Source: Amycolatopsis camponoti | Lineage (GTDB): Bacteria > Actinomycetota > Actinomycetes > Mycobacteriales > Pseudonocardiaceae | Assembly: GCF_902497555.1 (NCBI RefSeq) | Contig: NZ_CABVGP010000001.1 | Coordinates: 3,700,501-3,764,500 of the forward strand | DNA: 64,000 bases | Direction of reading: 5' to 3' | Shown here: positions 1-9,155 of the stretch, piece after piece | How the letters are laid out: each line of letters opens with the position of its first letter | How positions within the stretch are numbered: the stretch's first letter is position 1 | Notes under the pieces: model-generated | Databases searched by the model: none | What the model was told of the DNA's origin: nothing | What the model saw: only the letters and a program-made list of their open reading frames with translations | Translations under genes and position numbers: made by a program

Positions 1-34
1 GGGAGCCGGCGCCGGCCACGACCTCGAATGCCAT
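1..34 (-). CDS. possible 5' end of a leftward gene
   Basis: A leftward reading from an ATG at 34 gives [11 protein letters not shown] before the window edge, with G or C in most third positions. The G-x-G pattern after a hydrophobic strand could be the start of a dinucleotide-binding fold. The same frame is open upstream, with a GTG at 85 that would lengthen the protein. A rightward frame is also open here and stops at 120-122, so coding direction is unresolved. Too little sequence is present to name a product. Confidence 0.2.
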   Translation of the reverse strand, partial: MAFEVVAGAGS

Positions 35-109
35 GGCCCCAGTGTCGATGTTCCACTGGCCGGAACGCAAGACTGTCCTCGTCACGAGCGGCGGTGCGAC
101 CGTCGGAGC

Positions 110-1009
110 ATGGCTCCCGTGAAGGCGGCGATCGTCGGCCCCGGCAACATCGGCACCGATTTGCTGGCGAAGCTGCGACGCAGTGAAGTTCTCGAAGTCG
201 GTTACGTGGTCGGCGTGGTCGAGTCAGACGGGCTCGAACGTGCTCGCGCGCAGGGGATCGCGGCGTCGGCCGAAGGCGTCGACTGGCTGCTGCGCCAGGA
301 CCCCTTGCCGGAGCTCGTGTTCGAGGCGACATCGGCCAAGGCCCACGCGGCCAACGCCCCGCGGTACGAGGCGGCCGGCATCCAGGCGATAGACCTGACA
401 CCGGCGCACCTCGGCCCGATGGTCTGCCCGCCGGTGAACCTCGGCGCGCACCTCGACGCGCCGAACGTCTCGATGATCACCTGCGGCGGCCAGGCCACGA
501 TCCCCATGGTGCACGCGGTTTCCCGGGTGACGCCGGTGCCGTACGCGGAGATCGTCGCGTCGGTGGCCTCACGCGGCGCGGGCCCGGGGACGCGGGCCAA
601 CATCGACGAGTTCACGCGCACGACGTCCCAGGCGGTCGCCGAGATCGGGGGCGCCGGGCGCGGGAAGGCGATCATCATCCTCAACCCGGTCGAGCCACCG
701 ATGATCATGCGCGACACCGTGTTCTGCGCGATCGGGCTCGACGCCGACCGCGACGCGATCACCGCGTCGATCCACGAGATGGTCGACGAGGTCCGCAAGT
801 ACGTCCCCGGCTATTCGCTGCGCGCCGATCCGCAATTCGACGACGCGCGCGAGGAGTGGGACGGCAACGCGCGCGTCGGGATCTTCCTCGAAGTCCGCGG
901 CAACGGCGACTACTTGCCCGAGTACGCCGGAAATCTCGACATCATGACCGCCGCGGCCGCCCGGGTCGGCGAGCTGATGGCGCGCGCGAAGCAGGAGGTG
1001 TCCGCATGA
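110..1009 (+). CDS. dmpF: acetaldehyde dehydrogenase (acetylating)
   Basis: Oxidises acetaldehyde with CoA and NAD+ to acetyl-CoA, the last step of meta-cleavage pathways for aromatics or steroids (DmpF/BphJ/HsaG/MhpF family). The 299 aa match the family length of about 300. The NAD fold opens with VGPGNIGT near residue 9. The nucleophile is Cys125 in SMITCGGQ. The stop overlaps the next gene as ATGA, which fits the known complex in which aldolase and dehydrogenase channel acetaldehyde. The ATG at 110 has GGAG only one base away. A GTG at 119 is better spaced and is a possible alternative start. Family assignment is firm; the parent pathway cannot be told from the window. Confidence 0.93.
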   Translation: MAPVKAAIVGPGNIGTDLLAKLRRSEVLEVGYVVGVVESDGLERARAQGIAASAEGVDWLLRQDPLPELVFEATSAKAHAANAPRYEAAGIQAIDLTPAHLGPMVCPPVNLGAHLDAPNVSMITCGGQATIPMVHAVSRVTPVPYAEIVASVASRGAGPGTRANIDEFTRTTSQAVAEIGGAGRGKAIIILNPVEPPMIMRDTVFCAIGLDADRDAITASIHEMVDEVRKYVPGYSLRADPQFDDAREEWDGNARVGIFLEVRGNGDYLPEYAGNLDIMTAAAARVGELMARAKQEVSA

Positions 1010-2061
1010 GCGAGCCTGCGAACGAATCGAGGAATACCGCGCGGCCGGAACTGAAGCACGACGTCCGGATCGTCGACACGACGTTGCGCGACGGCAGCCA
1101 CGCGATGGCCCACCGCTTCACCGAACAGCAGGTGCGCGACACCGTGCGCGCGCTGGACCGCGCCGGCGTCGAGGTGATCGAGGTGACCCACGGCGACGGG
1201 CTCGGCGGTTCGTCGTTCACCTACGGTTTTTCCGCCGTCGACGAGCTGAAGCTGATCGCCGCGGCCCGCGAAGAGGCGAAGCGGGCGAAGATCGCCGTGC
1301 TGCTCGTACCGGGCATCGGCACGGCGGAAGACCTCCAGCGCGCGTTCGACGCGGGCGCGGAGATGGTCCGGGTCGCGACGCACTGCACCGAAGCCGACGT
1401 CTCCCCGCAGCACTTCGGGCTGGCGCGCGAACTCGGCATGGAAACCGCGGGCTTCCTGATGATGGCGCACCGGACGCCACCGGAGGACCTCGCGAAGCAG
1501 GCGCGGATCATGGTCGACGCGGGCTGCCAGGCGGCGTACGTGACGGACTCGGCCGGCGCCCTGCTGATGCACGAAGCCCGCGCACGGTTCGAAGCGCTGG
1601 TCGCCGAAGTCGGCGACACGGCCTGGGTCGGTTACCACGGCCACCAGAACCTCTCGCTCGGCGTCGCGAACTCGGTCCTGGCGTACGAAGCCGGCGTCCG
1701 CTACATCGACGGGTCGCTGTGCGCGCTCGGCGCGGGCGCCGGGAATTCGCCGACGGAGGTTCTCGCGGCGGTGTTCGACCGCTTGGGCGTCGACACGGGC
1801 CTCGACGTCGGCGCCCTGCTCGACGGCGCGGAGGAGGTCGTCCGCCCGTACCTGAACCGCTGGCCGAAGATGGACCGCAACGCGATCGTGCAGGGCTGGG
1901 CCGGGGTGTACTCGAGCTTCCTGCTGCACGCGGAGCGCGCGGCGGAGCGGTACGGCGTCCCGGCGCAGGCGATCCTGCGCCGCTGCGGGGAACTCGCCCT
2001 GGTGGGCGGCCAGGAGGACATGATCATCGACGTCGCGGTGACGCTGGCGGCGGAGGGGTAG
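1006..2061 (+). CDS. dmpG: 4-hydroxy-2-oxovalerate aldolase
   Basis: Splits 4-hydroxy-2-oxoacids into pyruvate and an aldehyde that passes to the neighbouring dehydrogenase. The 351-aa protein has the HMGL-like barrel: [10 protein letters not shown] near the N terminus supplies catalytic Arg and metal-binding Asp, and YHGHQN carries the metal-binding His-x-His. The C-terminal third matches the DmpG communication domain. The start at 1006 overlaps the upstream stop and has an AGGAGG at 993-998. An open frame runs further upstream but lies inside the previous gene. Together the two genes form a two-cistron unit. A hydratase partner is not seen upstream within the window. Confidence 0.93.
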   Translation: MSEPANESRNTARPELKHDVRIVDTTLRDGSHAMAHRFTEQQVRDTVRALDRAGVEVIEVTHGDGLGGSSFTYGFSAVDELKLIAAAREEAKRAKIAVLLVPGIGTAEDLQRAFDAGAEMVRVATHCTEADVSPQHFGLARELGMETAGFLMMAHRTPPEDLAKQARIMVDAGCQAAYVTDSAGALLMHEARARFEALVAEVGDTAWVGYHGHQNLSLGVANSVLAYEAGVRYIDGSLCALGAGAGNSPTEVLAAVFDRLGVDTGLDVGALLDGAEEVVRPYLNRWPKMDRNAIVQGWAGVYSSFLLHAERAAERYGVPAQAILRRCGELALVGGQEDMIIDVAVTLAAEG

Positions 2062-2106
2062 GCAGCTCGCCTTGTACCCGGGCCACGCGGGCGTAGGCTT
2101 TCCGGA

Positions 2107-2496
2107 ATGCGGATCGGCGAGCTGTCCAGGCGCACGGGCGTGAGTCCGCGCTCACTGCGGTACTACGAAGAGCAAGGCTTGCTGACCAGCTCACGCTCCG
2201 ACACGGGGCAGCGGCACTATTCCGATGCCGAGGTCCAGCGCGTGTCGCTCATCCGGCGGTTGTTCGAGGCCGGTCTGTCCAGCCGGGTGATCGCGACCGT
2301 GCTGCCGTGCGTCGACGTCCCCGACGACCTGGGCATCGCCGAGGAGACGTTCACGGCGATGATGCGCGAGCGCGACCGGATCGACGCCGATATCGCGCAC
2401 CTGGTCGAGACGCGGGATGCCCTCGACGTGCTGATCAAGGCCAACAGCCGGCACCGGGCGGAGCTGTCGACGACCCCGGTGACCCGATCCGCCTGA
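2107..2496 (+). CDS. MerR family transcriptional regulator
   Basis: A 129-aa one-component regulator. Residues 1-70 are a MerR winged helix (MRIGELSRRTGVSPRSLRYY), followed by a long dimerisation helix up to about residue 115. There is no cysteine-rich metal site at the C terminus, so it belongs to the large SoxR-unlike group of small MerR proteins that often control a neighbouring oxidoreductase. The next gene, read in the same direction 105 bp downstream, is such an enzyme and is the likely target. The ligand is unknown. Confidence 0.9.
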   Translation: MRIGELSRRTGVSPRSLRYYEEQGLLTSSRSDTGQRHYSDAEVQRVSLIRRLFEAGLSSRVIATVLPCVDVPDDLGIAEETFTAMMRERDRIDADIAHLVETRDALDVLIKANSRHRAELSTTPVTRSA

Positions 2497-2520
2497 ACCT
2501 GTGACCTGCGTCTCGGCCGC

Positions 2521-2550
2521 TTGCCCCTCACATCGGTGTCAAAGATGAGG
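2521..2550 (+). promoter_or_regulatory. candidate MerR-controlled promoter region
   Basis: The gap between the MerR gene and the oxidoreductase holds TTGCCC at 2521-2526 as a possible -35, followed by an inverted repeat with arms CCTCA (2526-2530) and TGAGG (2546-2550). MerR proteins normally bind a dyad in a long 19-20 bp spacer. No good -10 is visible, so this is tentative. Confidence 0.3.
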
Positions 2551-2601
2551 ATGGCGACAGGCCCGGAACGACCGGGCCGGTCACCCGGAAGGCAGCGGAA
2601 A

Positions 2602-3525
2602 ATGGGACAGGCGTGGGGTTTCGGCAGGCACGGCGGGCCCGAGGTGCAGGAGTTCTTCGATCGTCCCGATCCCGTCCCCGGCAGCGGTGAGGTGCTGATC
2701 CGGGTCGACGTCGCCGGTGTGAACCCCCTCGACCACCTCCTGCGCTCGGGCCTGGTCCCCGGGCTCGACGGCGGGCGCCCGTTTCCCCGCGTGCTGGGCA
2801 TGGAGGCCGCGGGAACCGTTCTCGCCCTGGGCGAGGACGTCGACGGGCTCGAGGTGGGTGACGCGGTCTTCGGCTTCGCGCTCACCGGTGGCGGCACCTA
2901 CGCCGAGACGACGGTGCTGTCCGCGCCCAACACCGCGCGCATCCCGGCGGGTCTGTCCGCGACCGTGGCGGCGACGCTGCCGGTGGCCGGGACGACCGCG
3001 GTGGACGCGCTCGACCAGCTCGGTCTCCCGGCCGGTGCCACCGTCCTGGTCAACGGGGTCGGGGGCGGGGTCGGGCTCGCGGTCGCCCGGCTGGCCGTGG
3101 CCCGCGAGCTGCGGGTGATCGGCACCGGGAGCACCGCCAAGCGCGAGTCCGCCGAAGCCGTCGGGGCGCGGTTCATCGACTACACCGCCGGGGACGTCGG
3201 CGCCGCGGCGCGCGAGCTGGTTCCGGACGGCTTCGACGGGATCGTCGACCTGGCCGGCGGCCCGTCGCTGCGGACGGTCGCCCCGCTGGCCCGGGAAGCC
3301 CGCACGGTCATCTCGGTGGGTGACATGTCGGTGGCCGAACTCGGCGGGCGGTTCGTCGAGCGTCGCCTCGATCGCGAGAACCTGGCGCGCTCCGCCCGGC
3401 TGGCCCTCGACGGAGTCCTCGCCCCCGTGATCACCGCGGTCCACCCGCTCTCCGACGCCCCGGCCGCCCTCGCCACCGTCGAGAACGGTCACCCCTCGGG
3501 CAAGGTCGTCATCAAGGTGGCGTGA
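2602..3525 (+). CDS. zinc-type/quinone oxidoreductase, NADP-dependent
   Basis: Medium-chain reductase of the quinone oxidoreductase (Qor) group; it would reduce quinones or enones with NADPH in the cytoplasm. The GroES-like part (residues 15-120) contains GVNPLDHLLR. The Rossmann part has NGVGGGVGLAVARLA. Zinc-binding cysteines of alcohol dehydrogenases are absent. The start at 2602 is chosen because GGAAGG lies at 2587-2592 and the sequence MGQAWGFGRHG begins like family members. The frame is open further up to a TTG at 2521. The result is 307 aa. It sits behind a MerR regulator, a common arrangement for electrophile-responsive reductases. Confidence 0.88.
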   Translation: MGQAWGFGRHGGPEVQEFFDRPDPVPGSGEVLIRVDVAGVNPLDHLLRSGLVPGLDGGRPFPRVLGMEAAGTVLALGEDVDGLEVGDAVFGFALTGGGTYAETTVLSAPNTARIPAGLSATVAATLPVAGTTAVDALDQLGLPAGATVLVNGVGGGVGLAVARLAVARELRVIGTGSTAKRESAEAVGARFIDYTAGDVGAAARELVPDGFDGIVDLAGGPSLRTVAPLAREARTVISVGDMSVAELGGRFVERRLDRENLARSARLALDGVLAPVITAVHPLSDAPAALATVENGHPSGKVVIKVA

Positions 3526-3550
3526 GCGAGGCCCGTGCTCGCCGCGGCGG

Positions 3551-4477
3551 TCAGCGCGCGAACCGGTCCAGCGCGGCGAGCTTCCAGTCGCGCTTGACGT
3601 CGCTTCCCCGGTGCCCGGCGTGGTCGTCGACGAGCAGTTCGGCCCCGGGCCACGCCTCGGCCAGCTCCCACGCCGTCGTCACCGGGCAGCTGAGGTCGAG
3701 CCGGCCGTGGATCAGCACGCCGGGGATGCCGGCGAGCCGTCCCGCGTCGCGGATCACCGCGCCTTCGTCGAGCCAGCCCGCGTTCGCGTAGTAGTGCGTC
3801 GTGAGGCGGACGAACGCGAGGGTCGCGTCGTCCACCGGTTCGTCGCGGACCGGGGGAGCGCCGGGCTCGAGCGACAGCACGACGTCCTCCCAGCGGCGCC
3901 AGGCGGCCGCCGCCCGGTCCCGGACCGCCGGGTCGGGGTCGGCCATGAGCCGCGCGTACGCGGCGACGTCGTCGCCGGTGCCCAGCGTGAACCGCGCCCA
4001 CTCCTCGGGGAAGAACCGGCCCACGCCGCGGTAGAGCCAGTCGATTTCGGAACGGCGCGTCGTGCTGATCGCGCTCACCACGAGTTCCGTCACCCGTTCG
4101 GGGAAGCGTTCGGCGTACACGAGCGCCAGGGTCGTGCCCCACGAGCCGCCGGTGACCAGCCAGCGGTCGATGCCGAGGTGTTCACGCAGCTTCTCCAAGT
4201 CGGCCACCAGGTGGTCGGTGGTGTTGTCGCGCAACGACGTCGTGGCGTGCGGCACGCTCCGGCCGCAGCCGCGCTGGTCGAGCAGTACCACCCGGTAACG
4301 GGCCGGGTCGAACATCTGCCGCATGCCCGGCCTGCTGCCCTGGCCGGGTCCGCCGTGCAGCACGACCGCGGGCTTGCCGCGAGGATTGCCGCTGGTCTCC
4401 CAGAAGATCCGGTGCCCGTCGCCGACGTCGAGCAGGCCTTGGTCATCGGGCTCGGTCATCGGGTACATCTCGGGCAT
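3551..4477 (-). CDS. pip: proline iminopeptidase
   Basis: Cytoplasmic alpha/beta-hydrolase that removes N-terminal proline from peptides (peptidase family S33). The 308-aa protein carries the oxyanion motif HGGPG at residues 41-45, DQRGCGRS at 67-74 and the nucleophile elbow GGSWGTTLAL with Ser112. A catalytic Asp lies in IHGRLDLSCP and the His in DDHAGHRG. The start at 4477 has a GAAGGTGG ribosome site 9 nt away. A second ATG at 4459 is less well placed. It is convergent with the oxidoreductase and stands alone. Confidence 0.92.
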   Translation of the reverse strand: MPEMYPMTEPDDQGLLDVGDGHRIFWETSGNPRGKPAVVLHGGPGQGSRPGMRQMFDPARYRVVLLDQRGCGRSVPHATTSLRDNTTDHLVADLEKLREHLGIDRWLVTGGSWGTTLALVYAERFPERVTELVVSAISTTRRSEIDWLYRGVGRFFPEEWARFTLGTGDDVAAYARLMADPDPAVRDRAAAAWRRWEDVVLSLEPGAPPVRDEPVDDATLAFVRLTTHYYANAGWLDEGAVIRDAGRLAGIPGVLIHGRLDLSCPVTTAWELAEAWPGAELLVDDHAGHRGSDVKRDWKLAALDRFAR

Positions 4478-4600
4478 CGCGCGTGTCCACCTTCGGTCAA
4501 TGTCCGGAACAGACCGGTCCGGCCGGGCCGGAAGCCATCCAGACTCGGGTCCGGCCGGTGATCATGCCGGACCGCACCCACTTCCTCCGAGGGGATTTCG

Positions 4601-5620
4601 ATGAAACGCAGGATCTTCGCCGCGGCACTGGCCTGCGCGGCCACGGTCGCCGGGCTGGTCGGCGCCGCGCCCGCCGCGCAGGCGGCGACGTCGGTGACGT
4701 TCACCCCGCGCACGGTGACCTCGCCGCACGAAACCCAGTACGTCGCGGCGTTGGGCTCGGTGCAGCTGGCCATGACGGCGGGCCAGACCGCGTACGTCTA
4801 CTCGACGCTGCGAGCGAACAACGCGTCGAACACGACGCTGATCGACAACGAGGTCCGCTGTGTGAGCACCAGCGGCTGGACGAAGAACGAGGTACTCGGC
4901 CAGAACGTCCTGATCGCGAGCGCCGACGCCCCGGCGTCGCTGCGGGACATCGGCGTCACGACCCGGTTCCTGGTGCACCCCGGCGCGGCCGGCACCGTCA
5001 CCTGCACGACGTACCTGCGCAGCGCCGACCTCGGGTCGGGCAACTCGACCGTGCGGCTGGTGAGCGGGGAGCTGAAGTTCGCGGACACCAGCGTCGCGAA
5101 CACGACCGCGGGCACGCCGCCGCAGGCCGACGACGGTGACACGCCGTCCGGGCGCGTCATCGCGCTGAACTCGGCGGCGCCGACGGTGCGCGAGCCGGCG
5201 ACCGAGGTCTTCGAGACCGCGCCGGTGACCGGGCTCAGCGTGTTCGGCGACATGGAACTCATGGCCTGCTACCCGGAACCGGCGAACTACGACTGCCCGG
5301 TGAACAGCATGACGGCGCGCGTGACGCTGTTCGTCAACCAGTGGAAGGCCGACGGCACGCTGTGCAAGTCGGACGCGTCCGCGAGCGAGACCGCGGTCGT
5401 CCGGCGCGACGTCCACCACCTGGTGGTGCCGCTGAACACGCACTTCGCGGCGGCGACGGGCAACGGCTGCGTGCCGAAGTTCAACTTCTACGTGAAGACG
5501 GACTGGCTGAGCGGATCGACCGGCGCGGTACAGCTGGCGGCGAGTGGCCTGCCGGACGCGGTCGGCTCGACCGCGACGCACAACGACGCGATGAGCCACG
5601 CCTTCGCGGTCGCTTACTGA
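4601..5620 (+). CDS. secreted protein of unknown function
   Basis: A 339-aa protein with a clear Sec signal peptide: MKRR, a hydrophobic core and a cleavage site after AAQA near residue 28. The mature part is rich in Ser, Thr, Ala and Val with four or more cysteines (for example EVRCVST and MACYPEPANYDCPV), suggesting a disulfide-stabilised beta-rich extracellular protein. I do not recognise a catalytic motif or a named family. A GAGGGG ribosome site precedes the ATG. It is monocistronic, between leftward genes on both sides. Confidence 0.75.
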   Translation: MKRRIFAAALACAATVAGLVGAAPAAQAATSVTFTPRTVTSPHETQYVAALGSVQLAMTAGQTAYVYSTLRANNASNTTLIDNEVRCVSTSGWTKNEVLGQNVLIASADAPASLRDIGVTTRFLVHPGAAGTVTCTTYLRSADLGSGNSTVRLVSGELKFADTSVANTTAGTPPQADDGDTPSGRVIALNSAAPTVREPATEVFETAPVTGLSVFGDMELMACYPEPANYDCPVNSMTARVTLFVNQWKADGTLCKSDASASETAVVRRDVHHLVVPLNTHFAAATGNGCVPKFNFYVKTDWLSGSTGAVQLAASGLPDAVGSTATHNDAMSHAFAVAY

Positions 5621-5628
5621 TCCGGTGG

Positions 5629-5656
5629 GGGGCGCGCCGGTTTCCCGTCGCGCCCC
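5629..5656. terminator. stem-loop between convergent genes
   Basis: GGGGCGCG at 5629-5636 pairs with CGCGCCCC at 5649-5656 around a 12-nt loop. It lies between the ends of two convergent genes and could terminate transcription in both directions. There is no U-tract, which is usual for high-GC actinomycetes. Confidence 0.5.
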
Positions 5657-5665
5657 TGGCAGGCG

Positions 5666-7183
5666 TCAGGTGGGTTCGCCGAACCATCGGCGCAGCGAGG
5701 CGTCCAGACCGGTCGTCGCGCCGTCTTCCCGGGCCCAGGCGACGTGCCCGTCCGGCCGGATCAGGACGCCGGTCAGGGCCGGCTCGCTGTCGCACTTGGC
5801 GGTCAGCGTCGTGACGCGGCCCGCCCAGCCGCTCGCGGTGTCGCGCAGCTCGGCGTTGTCGGCGAGGTCGAGCAGGAGCGCCCGGCCGTCCTGGAGGTGC
5901 TCGCCGAGCCGGGTGCCGTCGGCGAACGCGAAGTCGGGCGCGCCGCGGCCGGTGAGGTCGTGCTCACCCTCGATCGGGTACCGGTGCAGGACACCGGAGA
6001 GCTTCTTGGCCAGGTACGTCGCGCCGTCGTCGGTGAGCAGCAGGTCGGTGACGACCTGGCGCAGCGCCTTCGTCCGGACGTCGCTCCGCATCAGCGCGAC
6101 CTGCGCCCGCGTCCACTCGAGGACCCACTCGCCGATCGGGTGGCGTTCGGTCGTGTAGGTGTCGAGGAGGCCGTCGGGCGCCCAGCCCCGGATCGTCGCG
6201 GCGAGCTTCCAGCCGAGGTTGACCGCGTCGCCGAGGCCGAGGTTGAGCCCCTGCCCGCCGAAGGGGGAGTGGACGTGCGCGGCGTCGCCCGCCAGGAGCA
6301 CGCGGCCTCGGCGGTAGGTGGTGGCCTGCCGCGCGTTGTCGGTGAAGCGCGTCGCGCTGTGGACCTTGGTCACGTGGACGTCGGCGCCGGAGACCCGCCG
6401 GAAGCTGTCTTCGAGCTCCTGCGCGGTGACCGGGGCGTCGCGGTCCTCGGGCGGCCCGTCGAACTCGACGGTGAGGATCCGGCCGGGCATCGGGCCGTGG
6501 ACGTAGAGCCCGCCGGTGCCGTGCTGCCAGCCGCCGGGCAGGGCGTCGGTGCCGGTGATCTCGGTGAGCGCCTGCCGTCCGGTGACGGCGGGATCGGTCC
6601 CGGGGAACTCGAACCCGGCGTGCTTCCGGACGAAGCTGCGGCCCCCATCCGCTCCGACGAGCCACCCGGCCCTGACTTCGGTCCGGTCGCCGAGCCGCAC
6701 GGTGACACCGTCGTCATCGGCGTCGAACCCGATCACCTCGACGCCCCGCCGGATCTCGGCCCCCAGCTCGGCGGCGCGTTCGGCGAGGATGGCCTCGACG
6801 GCCTGCTGCTGGATCACGACGACCTTGGCGGCGGGCCCGACATCGCGGAAGGCCGGATCCTCGAAGTCGACGCCGTTCGACGCGACCATGATCCCGGCGA
6901 AGTGCCCCACGGGGATCGCCGGCTTCGGCCCACCCCCGCCCCGGGACTCGAGGAACTTCCGGATCTGTTCCGCGTTCTGCTGCACGATCGCGTCCACCGC
7001 GGGCAGCAGGCCACGGCGGTAGAAGGCTTCGCCGGTGGTCAGGTTGACCGACCCGGCCTTGATCGTCGTATCCGGCTCAGCGAGCCGTTCGACGACGAGT
7101 ACGTCCACGTTCTTGAGCCGGAGTTCACAGGCCAGCATCAACCCCACCGGTCCGCCCCCGGAGATCACCACATCCCAGTTCAT
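5666..7183 (-). CDS. FAD-dependent aromatic monooxygenase
   Basis: Class A flavoprotein hydroxylase of the PheA/TfdB/RdmE and rifampicin-monooxygenase type; it adds one oxygen to an aromatic or polyketide substrate using NAD(P)H and FAD. The ADP-binding motif SGGGPVG lies at residues 8-14. The second FAD motif is LLAGDAAHVHSPFGGQG. A thioredoxin-like C-terminal domain (about 395-505) is typical of the group. It is divergent from a TetR gene with a 65-bp shared control region containing a strong palindrome, so its expression is probably induced by the substrate or a toxic aromatic. Substrate unknown. Confidence 0.9.
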   Translation of the reverse strand: MNWDVVISGGGPVGLMLACELRLKNVDVLVVERLAEPDTTIKAGSVNLTTGEAFYRRGLLPAVDAIVQQNAEQIRKFLESRGGGGPKPAIPVGHFAGIMVASNGVDFEDPAFRDVGPAAKVVVIQQQAVEAILAERAAELGAEIRRGVEVIGFDADDDGVTVRLGDRTEVRAGWLVGADGGRSFVRKHAGFEFPGTDPAVTGRQALTEITGTDALPGGWQHGTGGLYVHGPMPGRILTVEFDGPPEDRDAPVTAQELEDSFRRVSGADVHVTKVHSATRFTDNARQATTYRRGRVLLAGDAAHVHSPFGGQGLNLGLGDAVNLGWKLAATIRGWAPDGLLDTYTTERHPIGEWVLEWTRAQVALMRSDVRTKALRQVVTDLLLTDDGATYLAKKLSGVLHRYPIEGEHDLTGRGAPDFAFADGTRLGEHLQDGRALLLDLADNAELRDTASGWAGRVTTLTAKCDSEPALTGVLIRPDGHVAWAREDGATTGLDASLRRWFGEPT

Positions 7184-7210
7184 GCCACCGATGATGCCGC
7201 GAAACTTTTA

Positions 7211-7232
7211 CCGAGTCAAACTTTTGGCTCGG
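7211..7232. promoter_or_regulatory. palindromic operator between monooxygenase and TetR genes
   Basis: CCGAGTCAAA at 7211-7220 faces TTTTGGCTCGG at 7222-7232, a dyad with a single mismatch. It covers TTGACT, a good -35 for the leftward gene (7219-7214), and lies just upstream of the rightward -10. This placement would let a bound TetR dimer block both promoters. Confidence 0.7.
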
Positions 7233-7234
7233 TC

Positions 7235-7240
7235 TATACT
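7235..7240 (+). promoter_or_regulatory. -10 element of the TetR gene
   Basis: TATACT ends 8 bases before the ATG at 7249, so the transcript would be leaderless or nearly so. No Shine-Dalgarno sequence is present, which agrees. Confidence 0.5.
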
Positions 7241-7248
7241 CTTGGCTC

Positions 7249-7881
7249 ATGGCGGATCACGGACTGCGCGAGCGGAAGAAGCGGGCCACGCGCCAGCTGA
7301 TTTCGAACGTGGCCTCGGGCCTGTTCATCCAGCGAGGCTTCGCGGAGGTGACGGTGGCGGAGATCGCCGAAGCGGCGGGCGTGTCGAAGATGACGGTGTT
7401 CAACTACTTCCCGCGCAAGGAAGATCTCTTCCTGGACCGCCACGCGGACCGGCTGGCCGAGCTGGTGTCAGTGGTGCAGTCCCGCCCGGCGGGGGTATCG
7501 GCATGCGCGGCTTTGCGCGCGCACCAGCACTCGCTCCTGGCTTCGGGCCATCCGCTGTCGGGCGCCATCGCCGGCGGGCCGGGGTTCTGGTGGGTGCTGA
7601 CTTCGAGCCCGGCGCTGATGGCCCGGTGGTACGAGCAGGAGCGGGAGATCGCTTCGGCTTTTGCGGAGGTGTTCGTCGAGGAGACGGGGGATGCGTTCCG
7701 GTCGCGGATGGTCGCGGGGTTGTTGACCACGGCGATCACCACGGTGTTTTCTCACGCGATGGAGCGGATCTTGGCCGGGGATGATGTCGAGGTGGTCCGG
7801 CGGGAGCAGGTCGCGGTGATCGACCAGGCTTTCGACCTGGCAGAACACGGAGTGGGTGACTTCCCACCGGCGACAGGGTGA
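7249..7881 (+). CDS. TetR family transcriptional regulator
   Basis: A 210-aa repressor with an N-terminal TetR helix-turn-helix at residues 10-56 (TRQLISNVASGLFIQRGF, then VAEIAEAAGVSKMTVFNYF). The C-terminal ligand domain is not assignable to a subfamily by eye. It is divergent from the FAD monooxygenase and most likely represses both that gene and itself through the 7211-7232 dyad. Confidence 0.92.
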   Translation: MADHGLRERKKRATRQLISNVASGLFIQRGFAEVTVAEIAEAAGVSKMTVFNYFPRKEDLFLDRHADRLAELVSVVQSRPAGVSACAALRAHQHSLLASGHPLSGAIAGGPGFWWVLTSSPALMARWYEQEREIASAFAEVFVEETGDAFRSRMVAGLLTTAITTVFSHAMERILAGDDVEVVRREQVAVIDQAFDLAEHGVGDFPPATG

Positions 7882-7932
7882 GTTTTCCGGCCGCGAATGT
7901 CATCCTCGCCCAGCGCCGTCGGCACCCTGGGG

Positions 7933-8862
7933 TCACCCTATGCGAACGGGTTCCGGCGCTGGTTGCTTGGTCGAATCGGGGACCGGGTGCGGCGGTACGT
8001 TCTCGCCGCGGTGCTCGGTGAACCGGGCCAGTGCCAGTACGCCCCCGATGGCGAGGAGCGCGCAGAGCAGCCCGGACACAGCAACCCATCCGCTGATCGA
8101 ACTCGCTTCGCCGAGCAGCCCGACCCCGATCGCCACGGCGACGATCGGGTCCACCACGGTGATGCACGCCATGACCGTGTGGGGTGGTGCGCTGGCATAG
8201 GCCTGCTGCACCAGCCAGGCGCCGAGGAGCAGCGCGAGCACGATGGCGATCACGGAAACGATCAGCGCGGAGAGCGGACCGCCGTGCTGAACCTGCTGCA
8301 GCACTGCCCTGGTCAAGACCGATACCAGCCCGTAGGCCGTGGCCGCGGCGGTGGCGAACGCGAGACCGCGTGCCCGACCTCTCGTCGTCATGGCGAGCAG
8401 GGACATGCCGACCACGCCGACGGCGACGAGTTTGCCGGCTTGAAGGCCGGCGAAACCGCTCACCTCGGTCGGTGTGGTGTTGCTGGCCGCGATCCCCACG
8501 AAACCGGCCACGCCTGCCGCGATCGCGCCGACCGCCAGCCAGCCGCGTCCGGTGAGCTTCGGGCCGCCGGCCCGGGCGGCGAACAGTGCGGTCGCACCGA
8601 CCGCGAGCACGCCGACCGGCTGCACCACGATGACCGGTGCGACGCCGAGCGCTACCGCGTGCAAGCTCCCGCCGACGATCATCACGAGCAGGCCGAGCAG
8701 CCAGCCTGACTGGCACAGCAACCGGCTGAACGAACGAAATCGCAGCGTCGGCCCGTCGTCGGCGTCCCGCATCGTCGTGTGCACCGCCCGGTGCTGCATG
8801 TGCGCGGCCAGCGCGGCGAACACGGCGCCCGCCATGGCAAACGCGATCCCGATGATGGTCAT
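7933..8862 (-). CDS. DMT-superfamily (EamA/NIPA-like) membrane transporter
   Basis: A 309-aa integral membrane protein with about nine or ten hydrophobic helices arranged as two related halves, and a cytoplasmic tail after residue 285. The pattern matches drug/metabolite transporters and the related NIPA group; the substrate is unknown. The start at 8862 (MTIIGIAFAMAG) is chosen because GGAGGG lies 6 nt upstream. An upstream in-frame codon at 8889 would add nine residues but lacks a ribosome site. Confidence 0.8.
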   Translation of the reverse strand: MTIIGIAFAMAGAVFAALAAHMQHRAVHTTMRDADDGPTLRFRSFSRLLCQSGWLLGLLVMIVGGSLHAVALGVAPVIVVQPVGVLAVGATALFAARAGGPKLTGRGWLAVGAIAAGVAGFVGIAASNTTPTEVSGFAGLQAGKLVAVGVVGMSLLAMTTRGRARGLAFATAAATAYGLVSVLTRAVLQQVQHGGPLSALIVSVIAIVLALLLGAWLVQQAYASAPPHTVMACITVVDPIVAVAIGVGLLGEASSISGWVAVSGLLCALLAIGGVLALARFTEHRGENVPPHPVPDSTKQPAPEPVRIG

Positions 8863-9155
8863 CCGGAACCCTCCGATACGCGCCGCCACCGGCCGCCGTC
8901 CGCGGGGCGGGGCTGAAAGTCAGTCATCTGGGCCACGGCACAAGCCTGTCCGGCTTTGGCGCCGCACGCGATCAAGGTGGCACCCCGACCGGTCCAGGGG
9001 ACGACCCCACCGTGCGGGGTGGAGTTTTCCCTACCGCGAAGCACTCGGAACAGGCAGGGCGAGGTTCGGGATTCCTTTGCTGGTCAGCTGGTTGTCGTCA
9101 CCATGGGTGCTGGGGCGGTCACCCACGTCAGTCGCGTTCGGGCTTGCCGTGCCGC
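8863..9155. other. intergenic region with no gene seen
   Basis: About 290 bp between two leftward genes. It must hold the promoter of the DMT gene, but no convincing -35/-10 pair stands out. A short hairpin with arms ACCCC and GGGGT lies near 9003-9023. No coding frame shows sensible codon use. Confidence 0.4.
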
